Position numbers and translations under genes: made by a program. Of a stretch of 64,000 nt of DNA, positions 54,301 to 64,000 are shown piece by piece (the first letter of the stretch is position 1; the number at the start of each line of letters is the position of its first letter). The DNA comes from Doryteuthis pealeii (Eukaryota > Mollusca > Cephalopoda > Myopsida > Loliginidae): positions 88,881,140-88,945,139 of the forward strand of contig CM042143.1 of the NCBI GenBank assembly GCA_023376005.1. Reading direction: 5' to 3'. A model generated the notes under the pieces. That model was not told where the DNA came from. It did not search any database and saw nothing but the letters and a program-made list of their open reading frames with translations.

Positions 54301-55114
54301 TTGTTATTTTTTCATTTAAATAACAAAAACAAATGATCAAATAGATTTAAAACCAGAAAAAAAATTGATGAATTTTTTGTTTTTCAAAGACAACAAAAAA
54401 ATAAAAATAAAATAAAATAACAGCTAATATTCATATGTCATATCAATATACTAAATCCCTATGGATTGACCGTTTCTCTGAGTTTGGGAAAGAAGACAGC
54501 CATGGCGGATGAATCTCGCTTTTGCTCAAAGAGACGGCAAGAATGCACATCATTAAAACAGTCAACTAGGAAAGAGTTCTAGACATGATTTAAAAGATAC
54601 ATTTCATGTTTTTGTTTTAGGCTTTTTTGTTTGTTTTTTATCTGATTTTTTTTTTTTTTTTTTTTTGGGGGGGGGTGTTGCGTTCTATCTTTTTTTCATT
54701 TTTGTTCTTTCTTCCTTCCATTTTTCTTTTTTTTTAAACTTTAATTATTGTGTACAAAACACGAGACACTAATACCACAGCAGATGCAAAACACACCTGT
54801 CACTTGAAATTCAATGAATCACAGTTGATGGCTGACAGCAGTTGTGGAGGTGAGACTAATACCAAAACTGGACTAACCGTCTGTTATTTGTATGGGGTAA
54901 GTAAAAAGATCTACTAAATATAAGCATCACTAATAGAGATATTGTGAAAAATCATAGAAGCTAATCTTATATAATATACAATAATTGATTTTTTCTCTCC
55001 TTTTTTTATTGTAAATAAGAATAATATCTCTTGTCATATATTGAAAAGTATCACAAACATTGTTTGGTGATGAGATAGGGACATTTGATAGGCAAAACAT
55101 TGCAGGCCACCCAG

Positions 55115-55620
55115 TCAAGGTGCAATGTGGCACAAGACCAGAAGTATGAGGCGCCCAGTGAGAATCAAACTCATTATCAATGGTTTGCAAATCTAGCTTG
55201 CTAACAATGAAATATCCTAGTTATTTCTAATCTTAGCTTAGATGTGGCACAAGGCCAGAACTATTGGGTGCCCAATGAGAATCGAACTCACTAACAATTG
55301 CCTACAAATCTAGCTTGCTAACCATTACAGCATGTTAGGTGTCCTTTCTTTATACATATAGTTATTTACTAAGCTTAACTTAGATATGGCACAAGGCCAG
55401 AACTATTGGGTGCCCAATGAGAATTGAACTCACTAACAATTGTCTACAAATCTAGCTTGCTAACCATTACATCACGTGAGGAGTATCTTGATTATAGCTA
55501 TTTCTAAGGTTAGCTTAGATGTGGCACAAAGCCAGAACTATTGGGTGCCCAATGAGAATCGAACTCACTAACAATTGTCTGCAATTCTAACTTGCTAACC
55601 ATGACAGCAATGACAAGAAT
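55115..55620 (-). repeat. Four tandem tRNA-like units
   Basis: Units start at about 55123, 55241, 55382 and 55519 (GATGTGGCACAAGGCCAGAA). On the minus strand each has an A-box-like TGTAATGGTTAGCAAGC and a B-box GAGTTCGATTCTC, so each unit is a Pol III-type head with a tail of about 60 bp. The tRNA fold is incomplete, so I do not call tRNA genes. This is a tandemly amplified SINE head or monomer. Confidence 0.8.
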
Positions 55621-55714
55621 TTATATGAATTAAAGATTCTGTCAAAAATGCTGGAAACTTTTGCATCGATCAAAAACAAAACAAAACAAAACAAAAGTCA
55701 AAACAAAACAACAA

Positions 55715-55975
55715 GAAAAGGGGTAATGGTTAGAGTCATAGGAAATGGACTCATCGACCTGAGTTCAAATCCTGGATGAACCTACAGTTCACATAGCGCT
55801 AATACCCTTGGGAAAGGTATAAATCCAACAACTCTCTCTCTCTCCAGCTATGGGTAAATAGCTGAGCAGACTGGGCTCTTTAACCTTGGTTAGGCAACAA
55901 GTCTAGGAGAAGGAAAGTTCTGAATTCAAACCTGTTAAATCTCCACTTGGGGTGGTCACTACTAGAATAGGCTCA
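55715..55975 (+). mobile_element. SINE-M reference copy
   Basis: Head GGGGTAATGGTTAGAGTCAT (A-box), GAGTTCAAATCCTGG (B-box), then CTAATACCCTTGGGAAAGGT, GCTATGGGTAAATAGCTG, GCAACAAGTCTAGGAGAAGG. The best plus-strand copy in the window. Confidence 0.88.
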
Positions 55976-56099
55976 CACCTAATTAATGATCTATTTTTTT
56001 TTAAGTGTTATCACCAGTATTAGATGTTGGGGTTAGGTTTAGACTAACCATACTACCCAAGAGTATATTTATCAACAATACTCGAGGTTTGGTTTGATT

Positions 56100-56235
56100 T
56101 GATTAGCTGATTGATTTTAATGACATGTCAAATCTTCTAGGGTTATTTCATGCCTCGAGGTTAGAGAATCATGTTTGGTTAATTTGTTTAATGGAAAATC
56201 AACTCCTTGTGGGTCATCTAATGCCAAAATTTAAT
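56100..56235 (+). repeat. RepA-related subfamily copy
   Basis: TTAATGACATGTCAAATCTT, GGGTTATTTCATGCCTCGAG and TCAACTCCTTGTGGGTCATC. Confidence 0.6.
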
Positions 56236-56454
56236 TAATTCTTAAATGTCTGATTGTAATTACAACTATATTTTTATATATAGGTTTTCTTTGTTTCATA
56301 ATAGATAGGCTCTGATGATCAACTTATACAGATTGAAATATTGCAATATTAGCCAATAAATACAATATTAATTAATAACATGTGTGTTTCTTCAAATTTC
56401 TTCTATGATAAAACTATATTTACAGTTGTAAGGTTCAATGTTAATTAATGAACA

Positions 56455-56850
56455 TACAATTCCGACACGTTGTGAGACAAAACATTTAATATATATAACA
56501 GCACATGGAAACAATAAGATATATAATGTACAGGAGAATAGAACATGTAAATACATATACAATATTTAGGTATAAACAAGATACCCAAATGTACCTAACA
56601 TATAAATGTTACAGACGTGGAACTAAATGATAGTCCATGCTGTATAAAGGACTTACAGTAATGTAAGGGGGGTGGCAAAAGCCCCACCGAGAAGGGGGGT
56701 AGATAGACTCTAGCCCATAGCAGTTCTTGAGAAGATCCTGCTAAAAGAGGAAGCAGCGTTTGAATGAACCAGAGGTCCCCTAGTGGGAACAAACAGCAAC
56801 GCAGCGAGAAGATAACTCTTCCGGCAAAAGGAAGATAATCCCCTACACAG
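56455..56850. repeat. Dispersed repeat, second copy
   Basis: Diverged relative of 35400-35850, with the same CAGTAATGTAAGGGGGG core followed by a G-run block. Confidence 0.55.
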
Positions 56851-57069
56851 TGTATTTTGATTCATTAAAGTCCAAGTGGTGCAGTCATAGACTAGTACTG
56901 ATATGGCTTAAGCTTGAAAGAATTCCCATTTTATTTGATCAGATATGATTTCCATATAGCCAATATATATATTATATAATATATATATATACATATATAT
57001 ATAATATATATATAGTCAATAGCAGTTCTTGCTTTACCTGTGTCTATATTGACAATACTTTTAGTATGT

Positions 57070-57245
57070 ATTTAACCCCTCTCCGCATGAGCAGAATGTC
57101 ATTTTTTAAGTGGAGTTTAACAGGTTGGAAATCACAGTTTTCCTTCTCCTAGACTGGTTGCCTAACTAAGGTTAAAGAACCAAGTCTGCCCAATATTTTA
57201 CCCATATCTGAAGAGAGAAAAGTTGGATTCTTATCTTTCCCTTCC
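57070..57245 (-). mobile_element. SINE-M copy, truncated
   Basis: CCCTCTCCGCATGAGCAGAA, TTTTCCTTCTCCTAGACTGG, GGTTAAAGAACCAAGTCTGC. Confidence 0.8.
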
Positions 57246-57249
57246 TTTG

Positions 57250-57725
57250 ATAAGTATAGAAGCTGCTGCACTTGCACAATCCTGTGTTTCACCAAAGGTT
57301 GATGATCAGAACGTATTCAGAATTGCCACTGACTCATCTAGACAACAGTCTAGACATCATCATTTTAAGGGGTTCAACTGTGTACAGAGGTAGGTTTAGT
57401 GAGTATGGAAGGTGCTGCACTTACACAATTCTGTGTTTCACCAAAGGTAGACAATCAGAACGTATTCAGAATTGCCACTGACTCATCTAGACAACAGTCT
57501 AGACATCATCACTTTAAGGGGTTCAACTGTGTACAGAGGTAGGTTTAGTGAGTATGGAGAGTGCTGCACTTACACAATCCTGTGTTTTACCAAAAGTTGC
57601 TGATAAAAATGTATTCAGAATTGCCACTGACTCATCTAGACATCATCACTTTATTATAGAAGTTGTTCAACTGTATACAGAGCTAGGTTTAGTGAGTATG
57701 GAAGGTACTACACTTGCACAATATT
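57250..57725. repeat. 148-bp tandem repeat, about 3.3 copies
   Basis: Units begin at about 57254, 57400, 57549 and 57694 with GAGTATGGAAGGTGCTGCAC and include GAATTGCCACTGACTCATCT and GGGGTTCAACTGTGTACAGA. A lone piece recurs at 58130-58185. Frames 57272-57481 and 57548-57730 are readings of the repeat. Confidence 0.9.
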
Positions 57726-57789
57726 ATTAGGTATTACTTATTACAAAAGTCTACAGTATTGAAACTCTGTAATCAAAAATGAAATAGCA

Positions 57790-58115
57790 TAAATCTTATT
57801 ATAATGGAGATTCAGTGTCTATCTGTCTGTAACGGAAACTATGTCACTGCTTACATCTCAATACCCTCAGGAATTGTGTAAGTTTATCAATGAGTATCTA
57901 ATTTATAGTCAAAATCATTAATACATAGAATGAATCTTATTTATTAACAATGCCTCAATGAAAATCTGAATTACAGCCCATGGTATTAATGCATTTAAAA
58001 TCCTGCAATTTGTCTTATATATTACTTAGACAGAGATAAAGGTTTACATAAGATATGGTATGGATAATTTGCATACTGGTTTTAACAAAACTGGGTTTAA
58101 TAAATAATTACTTGT
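57790..58115 (-). mobile_element. LINE-T 3' tail copy
   Basis: CTTATTATAATGGAGATTCA at the terminus, then GTAACGGAAACTATGTCACT, CAGCCCATGGTATTAATG and GGGTTTAATAAATAATTAC. Confidence 0.82.
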
Positions 58116-58464
58116 TGATCATAAAGTATTAAAAATTGCCACTGACTCATGTAAAATCATTGCTTTATTATATAAATTGTTCAGATGAGCACGTCTTCAT
58201 TTAAATTTTAAAATTTAATTTATTCTCAATATTTTTGATCACACCTTGCCAATCTCAAAAGATGTATTGTAAAATTATAGTTAATAGAAATATCAATATT
58301 CAAACAGTTTGAATCTCCTAATCAGGGGTCCTAGTGACCCCTTGAAGCCCTAAAATCCACCCGGCCTCCATGGAGATAATTCCCTTCCAGTAGGGAACCA
58401 TATGATATATATATTACACACACACATAAATTTGACTATATACCAATTGAAAAATCAATACAGT

Positions 58465-58497
<33 letters not shown>

Positions 58498-58500
58498 ATG
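58465..58500. repeat. (TA)n(TG)n microsatellite
   Basis: TA then GT run. The surroundings (58120-58780) hold no recognised gene. Confidence 0.9.
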
Positions 58501-58784
58501 TACTCATGTACATGGTTCTTCTTCTACCCCAATATTTGTGGAATTTTAATTGAACATATTTTCACTGCTGGATGCAGTTGTCTCTGCGGGCTTAAACAGG
58601 TGGGTCTCTATACAGGAGGTAACGCTCATCTGTTTTGAAGCAATTATAAATCCCTGCTGTAACAACTTATACAAGATCAGCTTATAAAAAGGCCTGGAAG
58701 CAGCTCTCATGCAAAAATCACCCCCAATACACCACATGATAAACAGCCAGTTGAAATTATGAAACTGCAGAATAGTTCTGGATT

Positions 58785-59140
58785 ATAAAGGATGTGTCAC
58801 AAGGTCAATTTCTGGTTATTTCTTATAAGTCTAACATGATCAGAGGGGAACCACTCTTGACTGATAAATCATTTACTTATTTATTGATCTACTAGGAAAA
58901 AAGAAGACGGGGTTAGGGTTAGGGTTAGTTTAATGGGAAAATAAATAAATTATTTATCAGTTAAGTGTGGTTCTCCTTTGATCATGTTAGACTTATAGGA
59001 AATAACCCAATTTCTTAAACAGGTTTGAATTCAGAGTTTTCTTTCTTTTAGACCGGTTGCCTAATTAAGGTTAAAGGACCCAGTCCGCCCTACTATTTAC
59101 CCATAGCTGGAAAGAGCATAGTTGGATTCATACTTTTCAC
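58785..59140 (-). mobile_element. SINE-M copy split by a MITE
   Basis: SINE-M sequence (GATGTGTCACAAGGTCAATTTCT) stops at 58813 and resumes at 59008 (CAATTTCTTAAACAGG...GACCGGTTGCC). Undisturbed copies read GGTCAATTTCTTAAGC, which gives the pre-insertion state. Confidence 0.85.
58814..59007. mobile_element. Non-autonomous DNA transposon (MITE), 194 bp
   Basis: Terminal inverted repeats of about 60 bp starting GGTTATTTCTTATAAGTCTA, flanked by an exact 8-bp direct repeat CAATTTCT (58806-58813 and 59008-59015) inside a SINE-M. The loop holds GGGGTTAGGGTTAGGGTTAG. An 8-bp duplication fits hAT, P or Merlin-type transposases; none is encoded here. Confidence 0.88.
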
Positions 59141-59159
59141 AAATTAAAATTTCTGAAAT

Positions 59160-59480
59160 GGTCGGATGGTTATATTTTACGGCATTTCAAACCCTTGGGT
59201 TATTTTATGCTGAAAAAGGTTTTGTTTCATTGATTCTTGTTGGATATACAAATTTTATTTAAGCACATTTTTAAAAAATCTATTTAACCCATAGATTGGA
59301 CCCTAACAGGTACTACCACTTTGGGTCAGATTGGATCTGGGAGCAATGGCAATGAAGGGGTACTCTACAGTCCCCAAAGCTCTAGAACTGGAACCTCACC
59401 ACTAGATATACTTTAGCCCCATACCCACGATACTAAAACCCTCAGCCACCACCTTCTAACACATATATGATAAAGGGTTG
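59160..59480 (+). repeat. RepA copy (first half)
   Basis: TATTTTACGGCATTTCAAAC, CATAGATTGGACCCTAACAG, ACCTTCTAACACATATATGA. Confidence 0.8.
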
Positions 59481-59481
59481 A

Positions 59482-60150
59482 TTGGTTTGGTTTGTTCTGT
59501 TTTACGGCATATCAACCTCAGTGGGTCATTTAATGCTGACAAAGTTGTGAAATAAATTCATTCTCAATGCATAATACAATTTTGTTTATAAACTCATGTT
59601 TTTCTATTTAACCCATAGATGGGACCCTACCACTCCAGGTCAGAGTGGACTAGGGAGCAATGGTGATGAAGGGGGGCTCCACATTCCCCAAACCTCCAGA
59701 ACTGGGACCTCACCATCAGAGAGAGTTTAACGTCATTCCCAGGACATGTAGACCCTCAGCCACTGCCTTCTAGCACCCATATGATAAAGAGGATTGGGGT
59801 TTGCCGTAAGGGCAATAGGGTTAGGGCAATCATATAGGTGCTAGGGCTTGATGTGACTAGCCGATTGATTGGAGATAAAGGGTTGAGGGTTTACCATCAG
59901 AACAATAGGGTCAAGAAAATCATATGGGTGCCCAAGGCTTGACATGCCCAGCTGAATGATCAGAGGCCTCTCCAACTGACTGTCTAGCCTAAGTAATGGC
60001 CAAAGTGGAGTGTTGCATGTCAAGGACTGCTCAGCCACCAGGATTCCATTCTTAAGCATCACGGGTAACCACCTACGGCCAACAGAGGGGGGGGGGTCTT
60101 ATCCGTCAGCAGAAGTGCAGTCGGCATATTCTACAGGGCTATCTGAGATG
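59482..60150 (+). repeat. RepA copy, full length with internal duplication
   Basis: Starts TTGGTTTGGTTTGTTCTGTT and runs through GATAAAGAGGATTGGGGTTT; the GGGCAATAGGGTT...GTGCTAGGGCTTGATG section is repeated at about 59805-59860 and 59890-59945. Ends CAGCAGAAGTGCAGTCGGC. Confidence 0.82.
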
Positions 60151-60234
60151 AGGGACTTTTATTATTTACATCTCTTGGAAATTGTCTTCATTTTGTTTTT
60201 TATCACATTTCTGCTGGTGTACTTTTCAACTATC

Positions 60235-60325
60235 TCCCTGGTTTAGTGTTAGCAAAAAGAGGATAGACTCCCTTGCTGTTTGGCTTGATACAGACACTAG
60301 GCCACTCCACAGACTTTACTAAACA
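60235..60325 (+). mobile_element. SINE-K fragment
   Basis: GGATAGACTCCCTTGCTGTT, GGCCACTCCACAGACTTTAC: the 3' body end of SINE-K. Confidence 0.75.
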
Positions 60326-60379
60326 TCTTTGATTGTACAGGATGAGTTCAAATAATCTGATGCATTTGTAGTGGGTAAT

Positions 60380-60480
60380 GTGCAGGGCTGTGAGTTCAAA
60401 CTACAGTATCACTATTATTATTCACTTTCAGACTAATACCCTTGGGAAAGGTATGAACCCCCTTATCCTCCCAGTTAGAT
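60380..60480 (+). mobile_element. SINE-M fragment
   Basis: GCTGTGAGTTCAAACTACAG and CTAATACCCTTGGGAAAGGT. Confidence 0.75.
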
Positions 60481-60616
60481 CATTTTGACCCACCCTAGAT
60501 AATGTACCACTAAAAATAATAAAGACCTGGTATCTTTGGTTAAGAAAAAATTTACTTTTTAATAGAAATAATTAGGTGTACTCATTTATAGGCAATACTG
60601 TATGATTACCTGTGTT

Positions 60617-60638
60617 GTGTGTGTGTGTGTGTGTGTGA
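60617..60638. repeat. (TG)n microsatellite
   Basis: GT run. Confidence 0.9.
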
Positions 60639-60764
60639 ATATAGATGAACAGAAAAAGAATGCGATTCATGAACACATATTATATTTTGTCTGATTTTTA
60701 ATCTATTTGAAAATGAGAAAAATAATGGTTAAGAAAAAATAAACTTTTTATTAAAAAAAACCTG

Positions 60765-60915
60765 GTTTGGTTTGGTTTGGTTTTGTTTTGTTTTACGGCA
60801 TATCAACCTCAGTGGGTCATTTAATGCCAATAAAGTTTTGAAATAAATCAATTCTTAATGGATAATACAATTTTTTATAAATACATTTTTATATTTAACC
60901 CATAGATGGGAAATC
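60765..60915 (+). repeat. RepA fragment
   Basis: GGTTTTGTTTTGTTTTACGG, CATATCAACCTCAGTGGGTC, ending TTTAACCCATAGATGGG. Confidence 0.78.
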
Positions 60916-60954
60916 TGGTAAGGATGTACTTATTTATAGGTAATACACTTTATA

Positions 60955-60955
60955 C

Positions 60956-61015
<60 letters not shown>
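60955..61015. repeat. (GT)n(TA)n(GT)n microsatellite
   Basis: Symmetrical GT-TA-GT run. Confidence 0.95.
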
Positions 61016-61164
61016 GATATAGATAAACAGGAGAGAATACAATTTATGGACATATATTTTTTCTGATTTTCAAATCTATTTAAAAATGAGAAAAAAATGG
61101 TTAAGTAAAAAACAACTTCTTATTAAAAAATGGTAGGGGTGTAGTCATTTATAGACAATACTGT

Positions 61165-61309
61165 AAGTATATATATATATATATATAAACACAATGATGT
61201 AAGTATATATATATATATAACACAATGATGTAACTACAATATATATTATATATATTAAACACAATGATGTAAGTATATATATATATATATATATAAACAC
61301 AATGATGTA

Positions 61310-61348
<39 letters not shown>

Positions 61349-61435
61349 ATGATGTAGTATATATATATATATAAACACAATGATATATATATATAACACA
61401 ATGATGTAAGTATATATATATATTATATAAACACA
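61165..61435. repeat. Tandem (TA)n plus AACACAATGATGTAAG units
   Basis: About eight blocks of TATATA runs separated by AACACAATGATG(TAAG), unit about 30 bp but variable. Minus frames 61145-61507 are its translations. Confidence 0.92.
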
Positions 61436-61599
61436 CACGTGAATATAGATAAACAGAAAAAAATGCAAATTTATGGACAATATTTTTTTTCTAATTTTTA
61501 AATCCACTTAAAATTCCTTTTTCTTTTTGTATCCTTCAAATAATCAAGCTGTACATTTACATCACAGACTCTCCAGATTTTTCCGTCTTCAAACACCCA

Positions 61600-61888
61600 A
61601 GTGTCAGCCAACGTGAGACATTCAATGCAAATGGTCAATAAACTAAAACTTATACACTATGAATGTCACGAGCCGAAGAGGGCACATTACAGGGGATCCA
61701 TCGTCAATGTCTACATGGAACTCTGCAAGATCATACGAGATAATGCCACCGTAATCTTGGAGAAACTTTATAGGATCTCAAGAATCTATATTATAAGAAG
61801 CAAAACAAAAGGATTTGGTGTATTAATGTTATTGCAAGCAAAGCCAAACTTTCTCAAAGATATCGATGAGGAGGCACTCATGGTGTAA
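61600..61888 (+). other. Unique open frame, unknown
   Basis: A 95-codon frame (61601-61888) whose middle (HYRGSIVNVYMELCKIIRD) has ordinary amino-acid composition and lies in sequence not repeated elsewhere in the window. I find no domain. It ends exactly where a SINE-M head begins (GGTGTAATGG), so the stop is supplied by the SINE. It may be an exon or transposon relic truncated by that insertion. Confidence 0.25.
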
Positions 61889-61965
61889 TGGTTATTATTA
61901 TTATAGGGAATGGACATAGCGACTCAAGTTCATATCCTGAGGCTATTTCTATATCACATAGGACT
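61880..61965 (+). mobile_element. SINE-M head fragment
   Basis: TGGTGTAATGGTTATTATTA, GACTCAAGTTCATATCCTG (decayed B-box), CACATAGGACTAAT. Confidence 0.7.
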
Positions 61966-62300
61966 AATCTTATTATAATGGAGATTGTGGGTTTGTCTAT
62001 CTGTAACCGAAACTATATTACTATACAAATCACAATTTCCTTTGTTATTTACATCACATTCTCCAAGATTTTATTTTTATCTAAACCTCAATTATTAATA
62101 AAATTGTTTTACATTATTTATACTGTTAACCATATCTACATACTAATAACATACAATTGTATTTATATATACAACAAAATAGCGGTTTACAGTGTGAATG
62201 GGAAGGCTAATTTGCATATTGATATTAAACAATTGATTTTAATAAATATATGCTTAGTATTATTGATTTCTAATTGTTTGTTTTATCTTAATGAATATGA
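61965..62300 (-). mobile_element. LINE-T 3' tail copy
   Basis: TTATTATAATGGAGATTGTG at the terminus, CTGTAACCGAAACTATATTA, TTTGCATATTGATATTAAAC. Same subfamily as 22645. Confidence 0.82.
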
Positions 62301-62344
62301 GCAAAAATCTTGGGGATAAATCCTTAAAGAAATCCATTAACAAG

Positions 62345-63790
62345 AAAAAAATAACTGTAGATTTTTTCTTTACTTTAACCGAACTATGTCACCACCAACT
62401 TCACAATTCCCTTAGTTATTTACATCATATTTTCAATGATTATCAAAATAATCATTATTTAATCTTATTAGCACATATCTATTATGATGTCTCTATGAAG
62501 GTCTAAGTGAGTTAGCTTACCTCAAACAGCCGCATGGTTATTAATGATTTAAAATCCTGGCAATGTGTCTTTAATATCAACTAAGAAATGAAGGTTTAAT
62601 AATATATGGTGTGGTTTATTTGCATACTGGTTTGAAAAAAGCGGGTTTTTAATAAATAATTACTTGGTGCTCATTGATCTCTAAATATTTTGGTTTATTC
62701 TATGCTCAATCGCTATGAGTGATTTCTATAGAAACCAGTTAAAGTATAATTAAAATAAGTGTAATCTTTTTATATGCGTTCTTAATTATTTTGTTAGTCT
62801 TCTAATTAAATATAATAATGAATTTTATTGTGTACAGTATTCAGGGTGCACTACACTCATCAAGTTCTCATGTTTTAGTAACATAGAATAATGTATTAGT
62901 GTCAGGAATATGAAAATGCGTACAGTAATAATATACATGTATGTGTGCACGTGTGCATATGTGTGTGGAGGGGGATATCAGGTATAGTGTTGGCGGATTA
63001 CAGGAAGATTGAGGCCTTTTGAAAGATGCAGTTGTTACGGCGCCTACATATGGATGCAGGCAGTTTATTCAATGTTTTGGAAACTCTATGTTTCATTATA
63101 TTAAACTTATATACTATGGCCGTGTGAGAATGAACCCGTTCCTCACCTACACCTTCGCTGCAGCGATATCTAGACCCCAACGTTGTGATGTTCTGGTGCT
63201 GCGCGATTCGAAGGCACATATCAGATAGGGTATTAAAAGAAACAAAACAAACAACACAGAGTCTGTTAATAGGACACTGATAGAAGAGGGAGTTGTGACA
63301 CTTAGGCAGTTTGGTGGTGGCTCTGTCAGCTGGCAAGAAGTTGTTATGAGACTAAGTCGAATTACTGGCTTCACTGGCTAATTTCTAGTGTCTGCTGCTA
63401 CTGTCGATATCACCCTCTGCCGGCCGAAAATCTAACTGTCTTTCTAGCTGGAACCGTAGTAGTATATATATATATATATAATAAATTCCACCTTCACCAT
63501 CTCCTTTCTTGATTAACCTTGCTGGACATTCAATCCCATCTACAGATGTTCTTTTGTTTGGAATATTAAAACGAACCATAATCATACAGGCACAAACAGA
63601 TAAAAACAAATGTCCTCATCATCAATTAACACAATGCCGAATTAAAACCCAGGCCTCAGACATTTGTCTCGGTTGGATATCAAATATCTCCCATCTGTCT
63701 TATTTATTTATTTATTCCTTCTTTTTCATTTCTTGGTTTTATTTTATCACTAGTGTTTACACACATGATTCACTACCTCTTATCTACGTA
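62345..63790 (-). mobile_element. LINE-T, long 3' portion, copy 2
   Basis: Collinear with 10140-11545, including the C-terminal RT relic, CTCTGCCGGCCGAAAATCTA, the internal TA run and TACGTACGGATATA, and continuing into the F1 SINE. Many of the differences from copy 1 are single-base indels in short runs. Confidence 0.8.
62978..63215 (-). pseudogene. RT-type ORF C-terminus (LINE-T copy 2)
   Basis: Same ORF end as 10751-10985, here reading FNIMKHRVSKTLNKLPASI before a frameshift; several indels break the frame. Upstream part GSRYRCSEGVGEERVHSHT is open here where copy 1 has a stop. Confidence 0.7.
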
Positions 63791-63794
63791 CGGA

Positions 63795-63807
63795 TATATA
63801 AATATAT

Positions 63808-63845
<38 letters not shown>

Positions 63846-64000
63846 TGATAATTTTGGAATCATATTACCACGACCAGACAACTTGGCAAACACCATTTGC
63901 GACATCCGGAGCACTGGACAGCTGTTTCGACCTCCTTTGGTCTCATCAGCAGTGCATACCACAATCTCCGCCACTAGAGATTGAACCAGTGGACCACAGC
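63795..64000 (-). mobile_element. F1 SINE, copy 2, cut by window edge
   Basis: Same order as copy 1 read on the minus strand: B-box region GGTTCAATCTC near the right edge, hammerhead 63955-63911, body, (TA)n tail about 63848-63797. The A-box lies beyond 64000. Confidence 0.8.
63911..63955 (-). ncRNA. Hammerhead ribozyme F1, copy 2 (intact)
   Basis: Identical to copy 1 over all 45 bases: GCACTG, CTGATGA, GACC-AAAGGA-GGTC, GAA, ACAGCTGT, C, CAGTGC. It is unchanged although the surrounding 1.6 kb has many indels. Confidence 0.92.

Noticed and set aside
56306..56345. CTGATGATCAACTTATACAG...GAAAT as a hammerhead
   Set aside because: Stem II does not pair without using the core G, and there is no stem I.

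Overview
This is a eukaryotic, strongly AT-rich, repeat-saturated window with almost no host coding sequence. The organism is an invertebrate animal, most likely a mollusc. That is an inference from the very AT-rich introns, the long (TA)n, (GA)n and (TG)n tracts, the several tRNA-derived SINE families and the conserved RAB2 intron position. I cannot name the species. There are no bacterial-style operons; nearly all longer open frames lie inside repeats or microsatellites.

One host gene is recognised with confidence. It is the first coding exon of the small GTPase RAB2 on the minus strand (6908-6953, MSYAYLFKYIIIGDT plus the first base of a Gly codon), ending in a GTAAGT splice donor. Two perfect CRE palindromes (TGACGTCA, 7007-7030) lie just upstream. 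The rest of RAB2 must lie beyond the left edge, so 1-6907 is probably intron 1. A possible last exon on the plus strand (7417-7515) and two other short unique open frames are much weaker.

The rest is layers of mobile elements. (i) Non-LTR retrotransposon relics: an RT C-terminus with a zinc finger (44358-45072), a second RT fragment (18425-18645), and a LINE family ('LINE-T') whose 3' end is the TTATAATGGAG motif, with two long copies near both ends of the window (10115-11540 and 62345-63790) and six short tails. (ii) A family of about 600 bp ('RepA') with about 20 pieces. (iii) Two tRNA-headed SINE families ('SINE-K', 'SINE-M'). (iv) Foldback or MITE-like elements, two carrying telomere-like GGGTTA repeats in their loop and one with a clean 8-bp target duplication. 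(v) Tandem arrays: a 1.76-kb array of a 40-bp unit, a 43-bp minisatellite, a fourfold tRNA-like array and a 148-bp array.

The most interesting content is a set of hammerhead ribozyme (HHR) motifs that ordinary gene annotation misses. I find at least four unrelated repeat families with the core CUGANGA / stem II / GAAA / stem III / NUH / stem I. F1 is a tRNA-headed SINE with a perfect minimal HHR (11683-11727, 63911-63955, minus). F2 is a tRNA-headed SINE with an HHR close to its (TA)n tail (copies at 24.5, 24.9, 25.2, 30.6 and 30.9 kb). F3 is an inverted pair of HHRs at 43.4-43.5 kb with decayed relatives at 38.2 and 49.0 kb. F4 is a pair of Penelope-like families with the palindromic stem III ACGT (8.8, 16.8, 17.4, 17.7, 23.4, 23.7, 28.4 and 42.1 kb). 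A window this dense in self-cleaving-ribozyme retroelements is the system I would follow up.
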